From Thamnaconus septentrionalis (taxonomy: Eukaryota; Chordata; Actinopteri; Tetraodontiformes; Monacanthidae), in assembly GCA_009823395.1 (NCBI GenBank), contig CM020502.1, positions 20,881,944 to 20,945,943 on the forward strand: a stretch of DNA of 64,000 bases, in the 5' to 3' direction. Each line of letters begins with the position of its first letter. Position 1 is the first letter of the stretch. Of the stretch, positions 29,001 through 36,565 are shown piece by piece. The notes under the pieces were generated by a model. The model was given only the letters and a program-made list of their open reading frames with translations. It did no database searches and had not been told where the DNA came from. A program made the translations under genes and the position numbers.

Positions 29001-31933
29001 ACTTTACTGCAATAGCTCATTTTGCCGCTAAAAAGTCATTTTGCCCCACCATCAGCATCACTCTGTACGTGTGTGACAGACCACAGACGGTTCTCATAAA
29101 CAAATACTCCGCCAACCGAATAAAGAAAAATTGACGCCGTTAAGATTGACTGGCCTCCGGAGCGGGATGAAACACAAACCAATAAGATTAAGCTCCCCCT
29201 TTATTCCGCGGATGCAGTCGCGGGTGCCAAGCAACACGCCATGGTAATGTTTTTGGGAGGGCCCGTCGTAAAACATGGGTTTGTCAAACGTATAACTTTG
29301 TAATTGAAACAAAATAAATCCCTCGTAATGTGACCACTGGAGAGCGATTCCCGCAAACGAGCGATGAAAAAGGAACCACATGCTCGCCTTGTAGCCCTGA
29401 GGTGAAACGACACACAATATAAGAGTCACACGGTTTGATGGCCAAAAATAATCATCTTTTTTCTTTTTTGCGTTTGCGAAAGAGAAATTGCCGTGCAACA
29501 CGCCTGCCAGGTATCTAAAACTTAGCAGCTGCTTTAAAAATGGGAGGTTTGAAGGAAACAGCTCTACCATATTGGGCATGACAGAACCTATACACGCTCC
29601 TTTTCCAGAAACAGTCATATTCAGTTCGGGCTCAGTTTTCCTCCACAATCTATGGAGGCATTGCAAGGGTTTTTTTTTCTGATCCTTTCTCATTAGATTT
29701 TATGTAAAATGTCTTTTTACTTTTGCTCACACAGTGCCAGAATAACAGAGAACAACTCTCCTGGAAGCTGTTTGCTCTAAGCAAATTCTGCGGTTTCCAT
29801 GTCGGGGTTGAAAGAGACAGAACTCATAATTCTTCAGAGGACCTCCAAGCCTTCCTGCTTCACCCAACTTGTTGGTCTTGGCCGGCATTATCAGCGAAAA
29901 CAAACTCTTATGGAGGCAGTGACCCCTAAAATAGATAGGTTTCTCCCTGCACGCACACACACACATGCTGTGTGGCCCCGTGTTAGCACCAAGCATGAGA
30001 GACATGTTCACCCAGTTTGGGGCCAACAAGCCGCTGCTTACACCTCACCTGGGTGTATCGTCTAAAACCGCCGTTTATGCAGCGCCGCCATGTTTTTCAC
30101 GAGGTGGAACGCTGGGAATTTCACAGGGATCAGACATCAGCGATGCCTCACCCCGTCCCTTTGTTCAACAGCACAGTTTTGGCAGCGGGACGCACTTCTC
30201 AAGAAACACTACACTCGAGTGCTTTCTACTGTCTACGCCTGGGGGAAAATGAGAAAATCTTTTCCTCCTGGTTCCAAGAGTACAAACAAATTTTAGCTTC
30301 ACTAAATCTCCTCTTGAGCCAGACTTTCATTTTGTTGCCAGACGTCGGTGAAAAAGATGGACACACTCAGGGAGATGGGTACCTCGACGACTCGATGCCA
30401 GATGAAAGGTTCTCTTTATCTCAAGTAATCTGCTCTCTCAGGTTTCTAAGAAGGGATGATCTTCATTGGCCCCACCGAAAAGTACAGCAGTCTCAGATAA
30501 AGTAATAAGCAGCAATTCGCTACACCAATCTGTTAAGCTCTTGTGAGTCGAGCTCTGTTTGGAGTTGCGGCAGTTTCAGCGATTGATTGATTTATTTGAA
30601 GACTATAATAAGTCCAAGTTGTTTGTTTTAAGACTGTTCTGATATATTGTATAAACATCTTGGGAGATCAAGATGAGGGAAATGAGAATGCTGGCAATCT
30701 CAGTGTCTCCCAGTTCGTGTTATTCAGCACGCTAACGCCATTACGCCTCTTCTCCACGGTCATTTACTGAACGAGATTGGACTGCTTTGATCAATCATCT
30801 CCAAGAAAAAAATCCCTTCCAAGTGGCCTTTGCCACACACACACACAGGTTTTGCCAATGAACCTCATCTGTTGCCTTCGTCTTCCATTCAATATGGTCC
30901 AGGCAACTGCTGTTGATGCAATGAGAACCATACCAACCCGCAAGGGGTTTCGAGCGTCCGTCTATCTTCCAGGAGAGTTTTGCGAGAAAAGATTTCACAA
31001 GAATTCCAACCTGCCCAAAACACTCTTCAAAGGAGACGTGTAAAAAGTGCTTGATCAACATTTCCAATATATCACTTTCACTTTGCCAAAAACCTGTAAT
31101 GGAAACCCAACCTTTGTTTCGTACTTGCCAAACTCTCCTCAGCCAGGGAGGTAATCCTTAAACAAACACGAGGCACCCTTCAACTGGCCGGGAATGTTAT
31201 CAGGGTCCATATACTCTGCCCTGGACAGAGCGACCAAAAGGCCTCAAATTCTTCCCCAACAGCTGTGGCTGTGGCATCACTCCCTGCATCTACCCCCCAC
31301 ACTGGCGCAAACGGCCTTCCCCATCTGTCTCTTTCATCACGACTGATTAGGGAGACACGGGGGCGAGCGAGCGCTCGGCAGGGCCGAAAAAGGCTGGCGT
31401 GATTGAGATAGATAGACCGACTCGGACTCTTAATCTCCCATCCAATGAAAAATGTTAACTGCATCCTGATGTTCGCCACATGCGGGGCAATTAGGCTGAA
31501 TTACCACTGTGTGTTTAAGTGTCCCCTCTGTAGTGCCTCCGACAATTTCTTTCTTGTGCTAATCTTGAGTGTGTGTGTGTGTGTGTGTGTGTGTTGCGCG
31601 CGTGTGCAGACATTTTACCTACACTTCCAAAGTGACTTTTGAAGGGTAAAAAAAGAAGACATTTTACAATGGGTCTGCAGTCCAGCAGACGCTAATTTAC
31701 GAGGGGAAAAGTGGGAGCGTATCAGTGGTGATGGCTGACGTTTTCACAGGAGTGGAGAGTTACTCCAGAGGACTCATTAGTCAAGCCCTCAGTCTACCGC
31801 CGTTGCCATTCTGTTTTCATAGTATCACTTGTACTATCACGGACGGATGAGGTCTACCGAGCGAAGATAAAGCCGGTGTTATTTCACCCCTGGCCTTTCT
31901 TGACACATGGATCGCTTTTGAGAGCCAAACAGG

Positions 31934-31996
<63 letters not shown>

Positions 31997-34583
31997 CTCG
32001 GGGACCTGGCTTGGGTCCGGAGGCTCATCCATTACAGTAGGTAGGGCAGCATGCTCCCTCGGTTGGACGCACAGCGTGAGTAACGACGCTGATGTTTTCC
32101 AGCGTATTCTTTTTTATTGGTCCTTCTCCTTCATCTCCGTCTCATTTTTATCTTGTGAAACGCACCGACGCACACAAGCTATGAGATAAAAACCACGACA
32201 TTGAGTCCACAGATAAGCCGATAATTCGCAGATCCTATCTATCTGCCAATTCTATCGCTGAACACTGAAAACTCCCTCTGACGCAGCGTTTTGTTATGTC
32301 TTTTTATCCGCCCGCTAGGTTCGGTACGAGGGCGGAATGGCCTCCGGCACCGGGTGCCCCTAATTACAAGACTCACTCCACACGTCCCTGTAATGTGCTG
32401 CGACCAACGCCTGCTTAATTGATGAGAAACGAGCGTTTCCTCCAAGCCGAGGAGTGAAACGTTGACTTTCTGCAGGTAAATGAGAAGCAGGCGCTCGGCG
32501 CAGGAGGCCCGACACGTCTGGGAGTGAACGCGCCGACCGCTAATGAACACACGTTCAGCTTGATTAATCACCCGGCTCCGCGGCAAAACTGGTGGAAACC
32601 CATAAGGTGCTATCTGATTCGCGCCGGTGGGCCGTCGCTCCCCCTGCTACAAACAAAAAGCGCTCAGAGTTCAGAGAGGAGCGCGCCTCCCGCTTAACCT
32701 CCCGTGATCCGATTTGAGGGGGTGGAAAAGTTGCGCAGCTCCACCGCACTTGGGGCTTGTTTGTTTGATTCACATGTTAATTTCCAAGAGATCAGCTCGT
32801 CCTCTTTGGAGACACAGAGTCTCAAAGCTTAGGAAAGCAGAGCGCTTGCCAAAGCTCTATCACTACATCGGGAGCGGCCTCGCGAAAAAATTTGTAGTCC
32901 CCATTAGCATCGCGTGGAACCATATTTGAGCACGGTAAACGCTTCAGGGGCTCTAAAAATAAATTGGAAGGAGCTGCCCGGAGTAAATCATGGTACATAT
33001 CACGTCATAATCCACTCTCTAAAAAGGAAAAAAGAAAAATGATGATTGTTTGTTTTAGTCTCGAGATAACTCAAACAAAAAGTCATTTAAAGCCTGCGTT
33101 CGGTTTTAGATGTGGCTGACGGGGAATAAATAGAGGGGGCTTTCTCTTTCGGTGCAGTTTCCTCCTTCGCAGTGTCTCTGGGGGGCTCTCGTTGACTTCC
33201 TGCCATTAAAGAGACGGCCCACTGGAGGACAGAGGGTGACTGACATGCAACTACCTCTGCCTCTGTGACCGGGGCCGCTCTGCGCAACTCACTGCGCTGG
33301 ACATGTGTGGAATTCGCCAAGCGGACAGCACATGGCTGAGGGGGGGGAGAGAAAAGTCTCGCCGGAACGGGCCGAGGATTCCGAGACGTCGGAAGCTAAA
33401 GAGGGTCGGCTGTCTGAACTGTCTGTGGAACAAACTGTTAATTCAAGACAATGTACACAGTTACATAACGGCGGCGGAGGGGGAAGCCAATGCAGAGTTG
33501 CGCTGCTAATTTTGGATTTTCTTTTTCTTTTTTTGGAGCATTTTAGAGGTTTTGCAGAGAAGTTATACAGAAAGCTGTTTATGGAAACGGTGCGGCCGCC
33601 GTGCAAAACTCACAACAAGCGTCTATTTTTGATTTGGTCAGGACTTGACCAGACAGTCCAAGTTACTCACCATCTGAGACATAGTTTGATCACGGTCACG
33701 TGGTATCGCTCACTTCTCAAGCTGTGCAGGGCAATGGAAACTCTCCCACTTTGACAAACAACATAGCAGTGGGGTGGACGGACAGACGGGGGTGAAAACA
33801 CAGCAAGCGTGGCCTGGTTCGGCCTGAGGCCCCGGGACTCCAAATCAAAACACGGGCGATCTTGTGAAGCGGCAACACAGAGACGCGGCGGAGACCACAC
33901 ACCAAACGGAAACACAAACACGTCAATAAATAGTCGGCCGCTTCAAATGTCGCACGGTGAGGCTCACACAGCAGGCTCAGAGCGGACTTTGAAAACTTTG
34001 CCTCAACAGGGAAAATAAATCATAAATAAATGAATAATTAAACGAATGAATAAACGAGGCAACGTTCTCATACCTTCTGGTCTGGAGGCACCTAATTAGA
34101 AACTGATTACTGGCGGAAGATGGATTGGACACCTCCGCCTCCTCCTCCTCCTCCTCCTCCCTCCTTACCTTGTGCAGCCACTGGGTGTAATTCTCCATGA
34201 TGTGCTCCAGCTGCTGGATCTTCTGGCTGGGGAAGTCGGGCTCCGGCGGCGGGGAGTCCCTCTGCAGGGAGTTGACGCTCTGCTGGGGGCCGCCGCCGGC
34301 CCGGCCCTCGCGGCAGGAGACCCCTCTTCCCACCTCGCCCTCGGGCAGGATGAAGGTGTAGGTGCACTGGCCGTGCTGGATCTTGTGGAAGCGTCTGTTG
34401 CTGTAGTTACTGCCGCCACTACTTCCTCCTCCTCCTCCTCCTCCTCCTCCTCCACCCTGCGCCGCCGCCGCCGCCGCCGCTGCTGCTCTCTGTCCCCCTC
34501 CTCGGCTCCCCTCCTCCGCAGCTCGCAACCACCAGCAGCGCCGCCAGGGAGAGCCAGCGGTGGCCAAAGTTGCACCACAGCAT
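1791..34583 (-). CDS. angpt1: Angiopoietin-1 gene, coding exons 1-6, 3' part outside window
   Basis: This is a secreted glycoprotein ligand of the Tie2 (TEK) receptor; family knowledge places it in vessel maturation and endothelial survival signalling. Six exons in the right order on the minus strand encode, in turn, a signal peptide and N-terminal superclustering segment, a coiled coil, a linker, and the start of the fibrinogen-like receptor-binding domain. All five internal introns are GT-AG. Exons 2-6 measure 156, 122, 233, 128 and 102 nt and the phases join cleanly. The coiled coil ([40 protein letters not shown]) and [11 protein letters not shown] match angiopoietin-1 better than angiopoietin-2 or -4. 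About 385 residues are encoded here; the last ~150 (rest of the fibrinogen-like domain) must lie left of position 1. Exon 1 contains an apparent one-base frameshift, described separately. Confidence 0.95.
1893..3076. other. angpt1 intron 5, no gene
   Basis: The intron is 1,184 nt. It has a GC-rich half (about 2100-2460) with long chance open frames on both strands and an A/T-rich half (2540-2780). No exon-like or repeat-family sequence was recognised. Confidence 0.8.
3077..3204 (-). CDS. angpt1: angpt1 exon 5: linker and start of fibrinogen-like domain
   Basis: The acceptor is TCCTCCCGCCAG before TGGTGCC; the donor is AGAAAG|GTGCAA. The 128 nt plus one carried base give 43 codons. They encode a short charged linker ([14 protein letters not shown], with an NST sequon) and the opening of the fibrinogen-like domain: [20 protein letters not shown] followed by QINPQETRK. 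The FRDCAD start and the cysteine are diagnostic. The DLYQAG reading, rather than EVFKSG, favours angiopoietin-1 over angiopoietin-2. Confidence 0.95.
3458..3509 (+). repeat. TAA trinucleotide microsatellite
   Basis: About 17 uninterrupted AAT/TAA units in intron 4. They create artefactual poly-Asn and poly-Ile open frames. Confidence 0.95.
4988..5048 (+). repeat. GA dinucleotide microsatellite
   Basis: About 30 GA units with one interruption (GG near 5008), in intron 4. It is a purine-only strand. Confidence 0.95.
7824..8222 (+). mobile_element. Interspersed repeat family A, copy 1 (MITE-like)
   Basis: The copy starts AAAGGTCCAGTATGTAATAT. It shares long similarity with the copies at 46.5, 41.2 and 58.9 kb: ACTGCCCATAA, TTTTGCTCC-AGTTAGCTGCC, ATCTTGCACTGCCATATTT, TCAAATAAACCAA and ACGAGGTATCCAGGTTTGGT. 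The right end is diverged, so its boundary is approximate. It has no coding capacity. The family resembles short non-autonomous DNA transposons; the exact superfamily is not determined. Confidence 0.75.
8943..9175 (-). CDS. angpt1: angpt1 exon 4: coiled-coil end
   Basis: The acceptor is CCTCCTCCTCCTGCAG followed by TCTCCTGGAG; the donor is GGACGGAG|GTAGAC. The 233 nt plus two carried bases encode [32 protein letters not shown], a sequon NST, and the highly conserved [15 protein letters not shown]. One base (G) passes to exon 5. The single cysteine in NLCSKDG corresponds to the conserved cysteine that follows the coiled coil in the family and takes part in disulphide-linked multimers. Length and phase match human ANGPT1 codon for codon, as far as I can align from family knowledge. 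Confidence 0.95.
9176..9711. other. angpt1 intron 3, no gene
   Basis: This 536-nt intron has GT-AG ends in the minus orientation. I see no repeat or other feature in it. Confidence 0.9.
9712..9833 (-). CDS. angpt1: angpt1 exon 3: coiled coil
   Basis: The acceptor is a T-rich tract ending TTTGCAG before GTTCTGAAC; the donor is AACAG|GTAAAC. The 122 nt give 40 codons plus two bases (AG) that are completed by T from exon 4 to form Ser. The peptide contains [19 protein letters not shown], with a conserved N-glycosylation sequon (NQT), followed by [21 protein letters not shown]. This is continuous coiled coil. The exon is not covered by any long open reading frame because it is short, but the splice signals and homology are unambiguous. 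Confidence 0.93.
9834..11092. other. angpt1 intron 2
   Basis: This 1,259-nt intron contains the small hAT-like element at 10663-10816. The 179-codon open frame antisense over 10153-10692 has no recognisable domain and is treated as chance. Confidence 0.9.
10663..10816. mobile_element. Small hAT-like MITE in intron 2
   Basis: It begins TAGAGCTGCAGCCATTGG and ends TTTCAGCTCTA, so the tips are inverted (TAGAGCTG / CAGCTCTA). The flanking octamers GTGATAAT and GTAGTAAT agree at six of eight positions, as expected for an aged 8-bp hAT duplication. The interior is A/T-rich with GATTAAT/ATCGATTTAT blocks. This 'GCTGCAACTAACGATT' type of element is abundant in fish genomes. Confidence 0.65.
11093..11248 (-). 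CDS. angpt1: angpt1 exon 2: coiled-coil start
   Basis: Acceptor TGTGTTTCGCAG lies just before ATCGAGAAC, and the donor is ACGCAG|GTAAGG. The exon is 156 nt, exactly 52 codons, in phase 0 at both ends. It encodes [18 protein letters not shown], then the sequon NHT, then [18 protein letters not shown] and TDVETQ. The heptad-like spacing of Leu/Met/Ile marks the start of the parallel coiled coil that oligomerises angiopoietins. Length and phase equal those of the mammalian exon. Nothing in it is broken. Confidence 0.95.
12124..12455. repeat. Diverged interspersed repeat with inverted tails
   Basis: The left part TTTTACAAAGCGCTTTTCAA is the inverse of the type of tail seen at the right (GGGCTTTGAGACGCTTTTGG then AGCACTGTACAAATAAAAG). 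AAGCGCTTT / TACAAATAAA tails are common in fish interspersed repeats. The limits are approximate. Confidence 0.4.
16200..16564. mobile_element. MITE-like element with inverted GCTTTTCCATT ends
   Basis: The left end GCTTTTCCATT (from 16201) is inverted at the right as AATGGAAAAGC (to 16563). Next to the right end is a perfect 18-bp palindrome, GTACCTGGTACCAGGTAC (16527-16544). No coding sequence. A related, diverged fragment is at 22181-22290. Confidence 0.55.
18521..18550 (+). repeat. GAA trinucleotide microsatellite
   Basis: About nine GAA/AGA units in angpt1 intron 1. Confidence 0.9.
22181..22290. mobile_element. Fragment related to the 16.2-kb element
   Basis: It contains GCTTTTCCATT followed by GGGAGTACCTGGTACAAGGC and CAGTACCTGCTC, the same motifs as at 16.2-16.56 kb. 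The matching right terminus is not recognisable. Confidence 0.4.
22353..22500 (+). mobile_element. Retroelement tail insertion with 14-bp target-site duplication
   Basis: The direct repeat ACAGGAGGATTCAT is perfect at 22353-22366 and 22487-22500. Between them lies a common fish repeat: TTCATTCATCTTCTATACCC, CAGGGTCACGGGG, GAGCCTATCCCAGCTGTC and ACACCCTGGAC. The variable-length duplication points to target-primed reverse transcription or similar insertion. Confidence 0.75.
24350..24665 (+). mobile_element. Longer copy of the same common fish repeat
   Basis: It contains GGAGTCAGGGTCGCGGGGG, GAGCCTGTCCCAGCTGTCAT, ACCCTGGACATGTCGCCAGT, and an extended right part ending AACCGCTGCACCACCATGTC followed by GCCCT. 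The block order matches the family seen at 22.4 kb and extends it. Confidence 0.75.
26490..26775 (+). mobile_element. Interspersed repeat family B, copy 1, with long TIRs
   Basis: The arms are at 26524-26562 and 26667-26710. CCAAGGGGACCACTATCAGT at the left matches the reverse complement of the right arm (ACTGATAGTGGCCCCCTTGG), and both arms carry GGACCTGC / GCAGGTCC at their inner ends. Similarity to the 58.6-kb copy continues beyond the arms (TTTAGGGTTATACCCAGCAT, TTTCAGCTAATGT). It is non-coding and probably a non-autonomous DNA element. Confidence 0.7.
31569..31594 (+). repeat. GT microsatellite
   Basis: Thirteen GT units followed by GCGCGC, in intron 1. Confidence 0.95.
31935..31993 (+). 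repeat. Long CA microsatellite
   Basis: About 29 uninterrupted AC units in intron 1, the longest dinucleotide array in the window. Confidence 0.95.
34132..34164 (+). repeat. CCT repeat next to exon 1 donor
   Basis: CCTCCG and then eight or so CCT units (GGA on the gene strand), starting five bases downstream of the exon 1 splice site inside intron 1. Confidence 0.9.
34169..34583 (-). CDS. angpt1: angpt1 exon 1: signal peptide and superclustering segment
   Basis: The proposed start is the ATG at 34583-34581. It has A at -3 and an in-frame TGA two codons upstream. It opens with MLWCNFGH and a hydrophobic core [10 protein letters not shown] followed by SC, a good secretory signal of about 20-22 residues. 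This frame runs into Gly and Arg repeats and stops near 34419. The conserved mature part ([46 protein letters not shown]) is in another frame that has no ATG. The exon is 415 nt, i.e. 138 codons plus one base, so one surplus base between about 34420 and 34550 would reconcile both halves and leave phase 0 at the donor (AAG|GTAAGG, exon end 34169). The NYT sequon near the exon end is conserved in the family. The protein is about 40 residues longer here than in human, mostly from the Gly-rich tract. Confidence 0.9.
34424..34480 (+). repeat. angpt1: CCT and CCG triplet repeats in exon 1
   Basis: A run of TCC/CCT units (34424-34453) and a GCC run (34461-34480) within angpt1 exon 1. In the frame of the mature protein they read poly-Gly and poly-Ala; in the frame of the signal peptide they read poly-Arg and poly-Gly. 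Confidence 0.95.
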
Positions 34584-35450
34584 CGTTCAGAAAGGTTCCC
34601 GCTCCGGCTGGAAGTTCCCCTTTTATTTTAAAGAAGGCGGATCAGACAACGGCAGGTGACACCGTCAGCCTGGGACGCGGGACGTCCATCCAAACATCGG
34701 AGCTCCAGGCACTTCAGAAATGTTTTTTTAAAGGGGTCCAAAGTTCCTTAAAGTCTCAGTCCTGGCCGGATGTGGACGACTCATCTCTCTGTGAATCTCC
34801 GGGTTCCCCTCCAGCTGCAGACTGCAAGCTTGCAACTGTCGAACCTGCGCATTCAGGAGTCGGGACGCTGTCGTCAGACCTCCCCTGGTCTCTCTGCCTT
34901 CCCCTCCTTCTCCACTCACACACTTAAAGAGAGAGCGCGCGCGTGTGTGTGTGTGTGTTAGAGCGAAAGTGAGAGAGAGCGAGAGAGAGAGAGAGAGTGA
35001 GTGCGGCTCACTCTGAGGAGCTTCCAGCCCACTCTGTGCTGCCCCCCTCGCTCAGCCTGCAGAGGAATGCGAGCGTGTGTGTCTGCACGCCGCTTTCTCT
35101 CTCGTGTGTGCGTGCTTGAGCGAGCGAGTGAGTGAGCGAGTGAGCGAGCGAGCTTGGCAGAAGAAGGGACGGCGACGCAGGCAGAGGATGTGCTCAGACT
35201 ATGAGGATCAGTTTTCAAGCGCCCCCCCACAACCCGGCCGTGTGTTGACGGAGGGGACTTGTCGAAAACGTGTGCGTTTGATTCATCGGCTCCCGAGACG
35301 CTTCTTAACTCCCCTCCAGGCCGCCAGACAGGTGCTATATTAAAGCGGGCAACAGGGGGCTCATAATTTCACGCTGCTTTTTTCCTTTAGAGTTCAATTC
35401 CTTGCGTCTTTATCGGCCCCCCGGGGGATGAACAACAATCGCCGAGTCGA
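34584..35450 (-). promoter_or_regulatory. angpt1: Presumptive angpt1 5' UTR and promoter region
   Basis: This stretch lies directly upstream of the exon 1 start codon. It is GC-rich and includes alternating purine-pyrimidine and purine-only microsatellites (GT at 34943-34958, GA at 34971-34998, and GAGC/GAGT-type repeats at about 35118-35155). An AT-rich motif on the minus strand near 35335-35345 (CTTTAATATAG) could be a TATA-like element, but the transcription start cannot be fixed from sequence alone. The role is inferred from position. Confidence 0.4.
34943..34998 (+). repeat. GT and GA microsatellites upstream of exon 1
   Basis: A CGCGCGCGTGTGTG tract (34935-34958) followed by a GA tract (34971-34998), about 360-415 bp upstream of the start codon. 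Confidence 0.9.
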
Positions 35451-35549
35451 GGGGCGGGGGGTGGTTTTGTTTGTGTCTTCTGTATAGACTTGAAGAACTG
35501 TAGTTGCAGTACTTGAAACAAAGAAACACCATCATTGCTTTACCCATTG

Positions 35550-35690
35550 CCATTGTCACAGTGAGGAGGTTGTGGGTTAGATTCCCAGGGCCTTTCTGGG
35601 TGGCCTTTGCATGTTCTTGCAGTGTCTGCAAGATCAGACTTCCTTCCAAAGACATGCATATCAGGCTAGCTAGCGGCTGTCCAGATCTAC
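35550..35690 (+). mobile_element. Diverged copy of the common fish repeat, opposite orientation
   Basis: GTTGTGGGTTAGATTCCCAG, GGCCTTTCTGGGTGGCCTTT, GCATGTTCTTGCAGTGTCTG and CCAAAGACATGCAT follow the order of the widespread 'GGGTTCGAATCC...GCATGTTCTCCC...AAGACATGCA' repeat. It is old and incomplete. Confidence 0.55.
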
Positions 35691-36535
35691 AGGTGGCCCT
35701 TTGATAAAGGTGTCACCTGTCTTCGTCCTGTTGCTCTGTTCTGAGTTTTCCAGGTGGGTTCTGGACTTCTGGACCATGAGTGACACACATTGATCTTTTC
35801 TAAGATCAGGAATCATCAACTGTCTCAGAGTTATGACCACGTGACGAGGCACGCAGGCCGGGGGACTGTGAAAAGTTTTTTTAAAATTTGTTTTTCCTTT
35901 TCTGTGTAACACAACTTGTACGTGAGGACTCTGCATTACTTTCAGCGCCCTCACGGTTTGGATGTTCATGTCTCCACCTACCTGCTCTAGTTGATGTTTG
36001 CGTGGCCTACAGACTGAGCCCTATGGGGCTCGAAAGACTCGTGGTCCACAGAAGCAGCGTGTGAATGACGAAGGGACTCAAGATAACAAACCCTTTGGAT
36101 AACTCACACCGGCCAAGACACAAAGCATGTGCAAATATCTCAGGGAGCGCTTGCTATTTAGTTGACAGACAGTTGGTCTGCTGCCGTCCTGAAATCTGGG
36201 CGCCAGCTCCTCTGTCGAGGGCGGAAACTTAGTGGGAGATAATCGCTACCTTTCAGGGCAAAATTAAAACTACACATCACTTTTATGAGGAGCTTTCGCG
36301 GAGAAAAAACACACCAGGGTTTTAAACGGTGCAAAGAAAAGGAGCCGCGATGCTTTGGATTACCTTTCTCACGTCAGGTTTCACAAAGCGGAGCCGCAAG
36401 ACTTAGCTTAACGAGCTAGCAACGGCCCGTCGTCCTGCAAAACTGCTTCCAGGGCCGGTTTTGTTCTGTGACACTGTGTGAGCACGAGGGAAGCACTGCA
36501 ACCAGTAAATCTTTATCGGTCAAGTCGGGTCAAGT

Positions 36536-36565
36536 ATTTTTTATTTATTTATTTATTTATTTTTG
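36536..36565 (+). repeat. TTTA tetranucleotide microsatellite
   Basis: Six to seven ATTT units upstream of angpt1. Confidence 0.9.

Larger units (their letters stand above)
11249..34168. other. angpt1 intron 1 (about 22.9 kb)
   Basis: A long first intron is typical of angiopoietin-1 and often holds regulatory DNA. I found no exon of another gene. It contains repeat-family copies (12124-12455, 16200-16564, 22181-22290, 22353-22500, 24350-24665, 26490-26775), possible diverged repeats around 21364-21690, and microsatellites at 18521-18550, 31569-31594 and 31935-31993. Stretches without recognised repeats include about 12.5-16.1 kb, 17-18.5 kb, 18.6-21.3 kb, 27-31.5 kb and 32-33.9 kb. A T-repeat and a GGA run (34132-34164 on the plus strand as CCT) sit right beside the exon 1 donor. 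Confidence 0.85.

Noticed and set aside
29094..29693. 199-codon open frame, minus strand, in intron 1
   Set aside because: No recognisable domain or signal and ordinary intronic composition; I cannot connect it to a splice-consistent gene.
33305..33754. 149-codon open frame, plus strand
   Set aside because: No recognisable motif and no splice support; inside angpt1 intron 1.
34617..34628. TTTAAAATAAAAGG on the minus strand as a TATA box for angpt1
   Set aside because: It is only about 35-45 bp from the start codon, which would leave almost no 5' UTR; it is more likely part of the leader.
34172..34927. 251-codon open frame on the plus strand over angpt1 exon 1
   Set aside because: It is antisense to a firmly identified exon and consists largely of repeat-encoded Ser, Arg and Leu runs in GC-rich DNA, where stops are rare. 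No domain.
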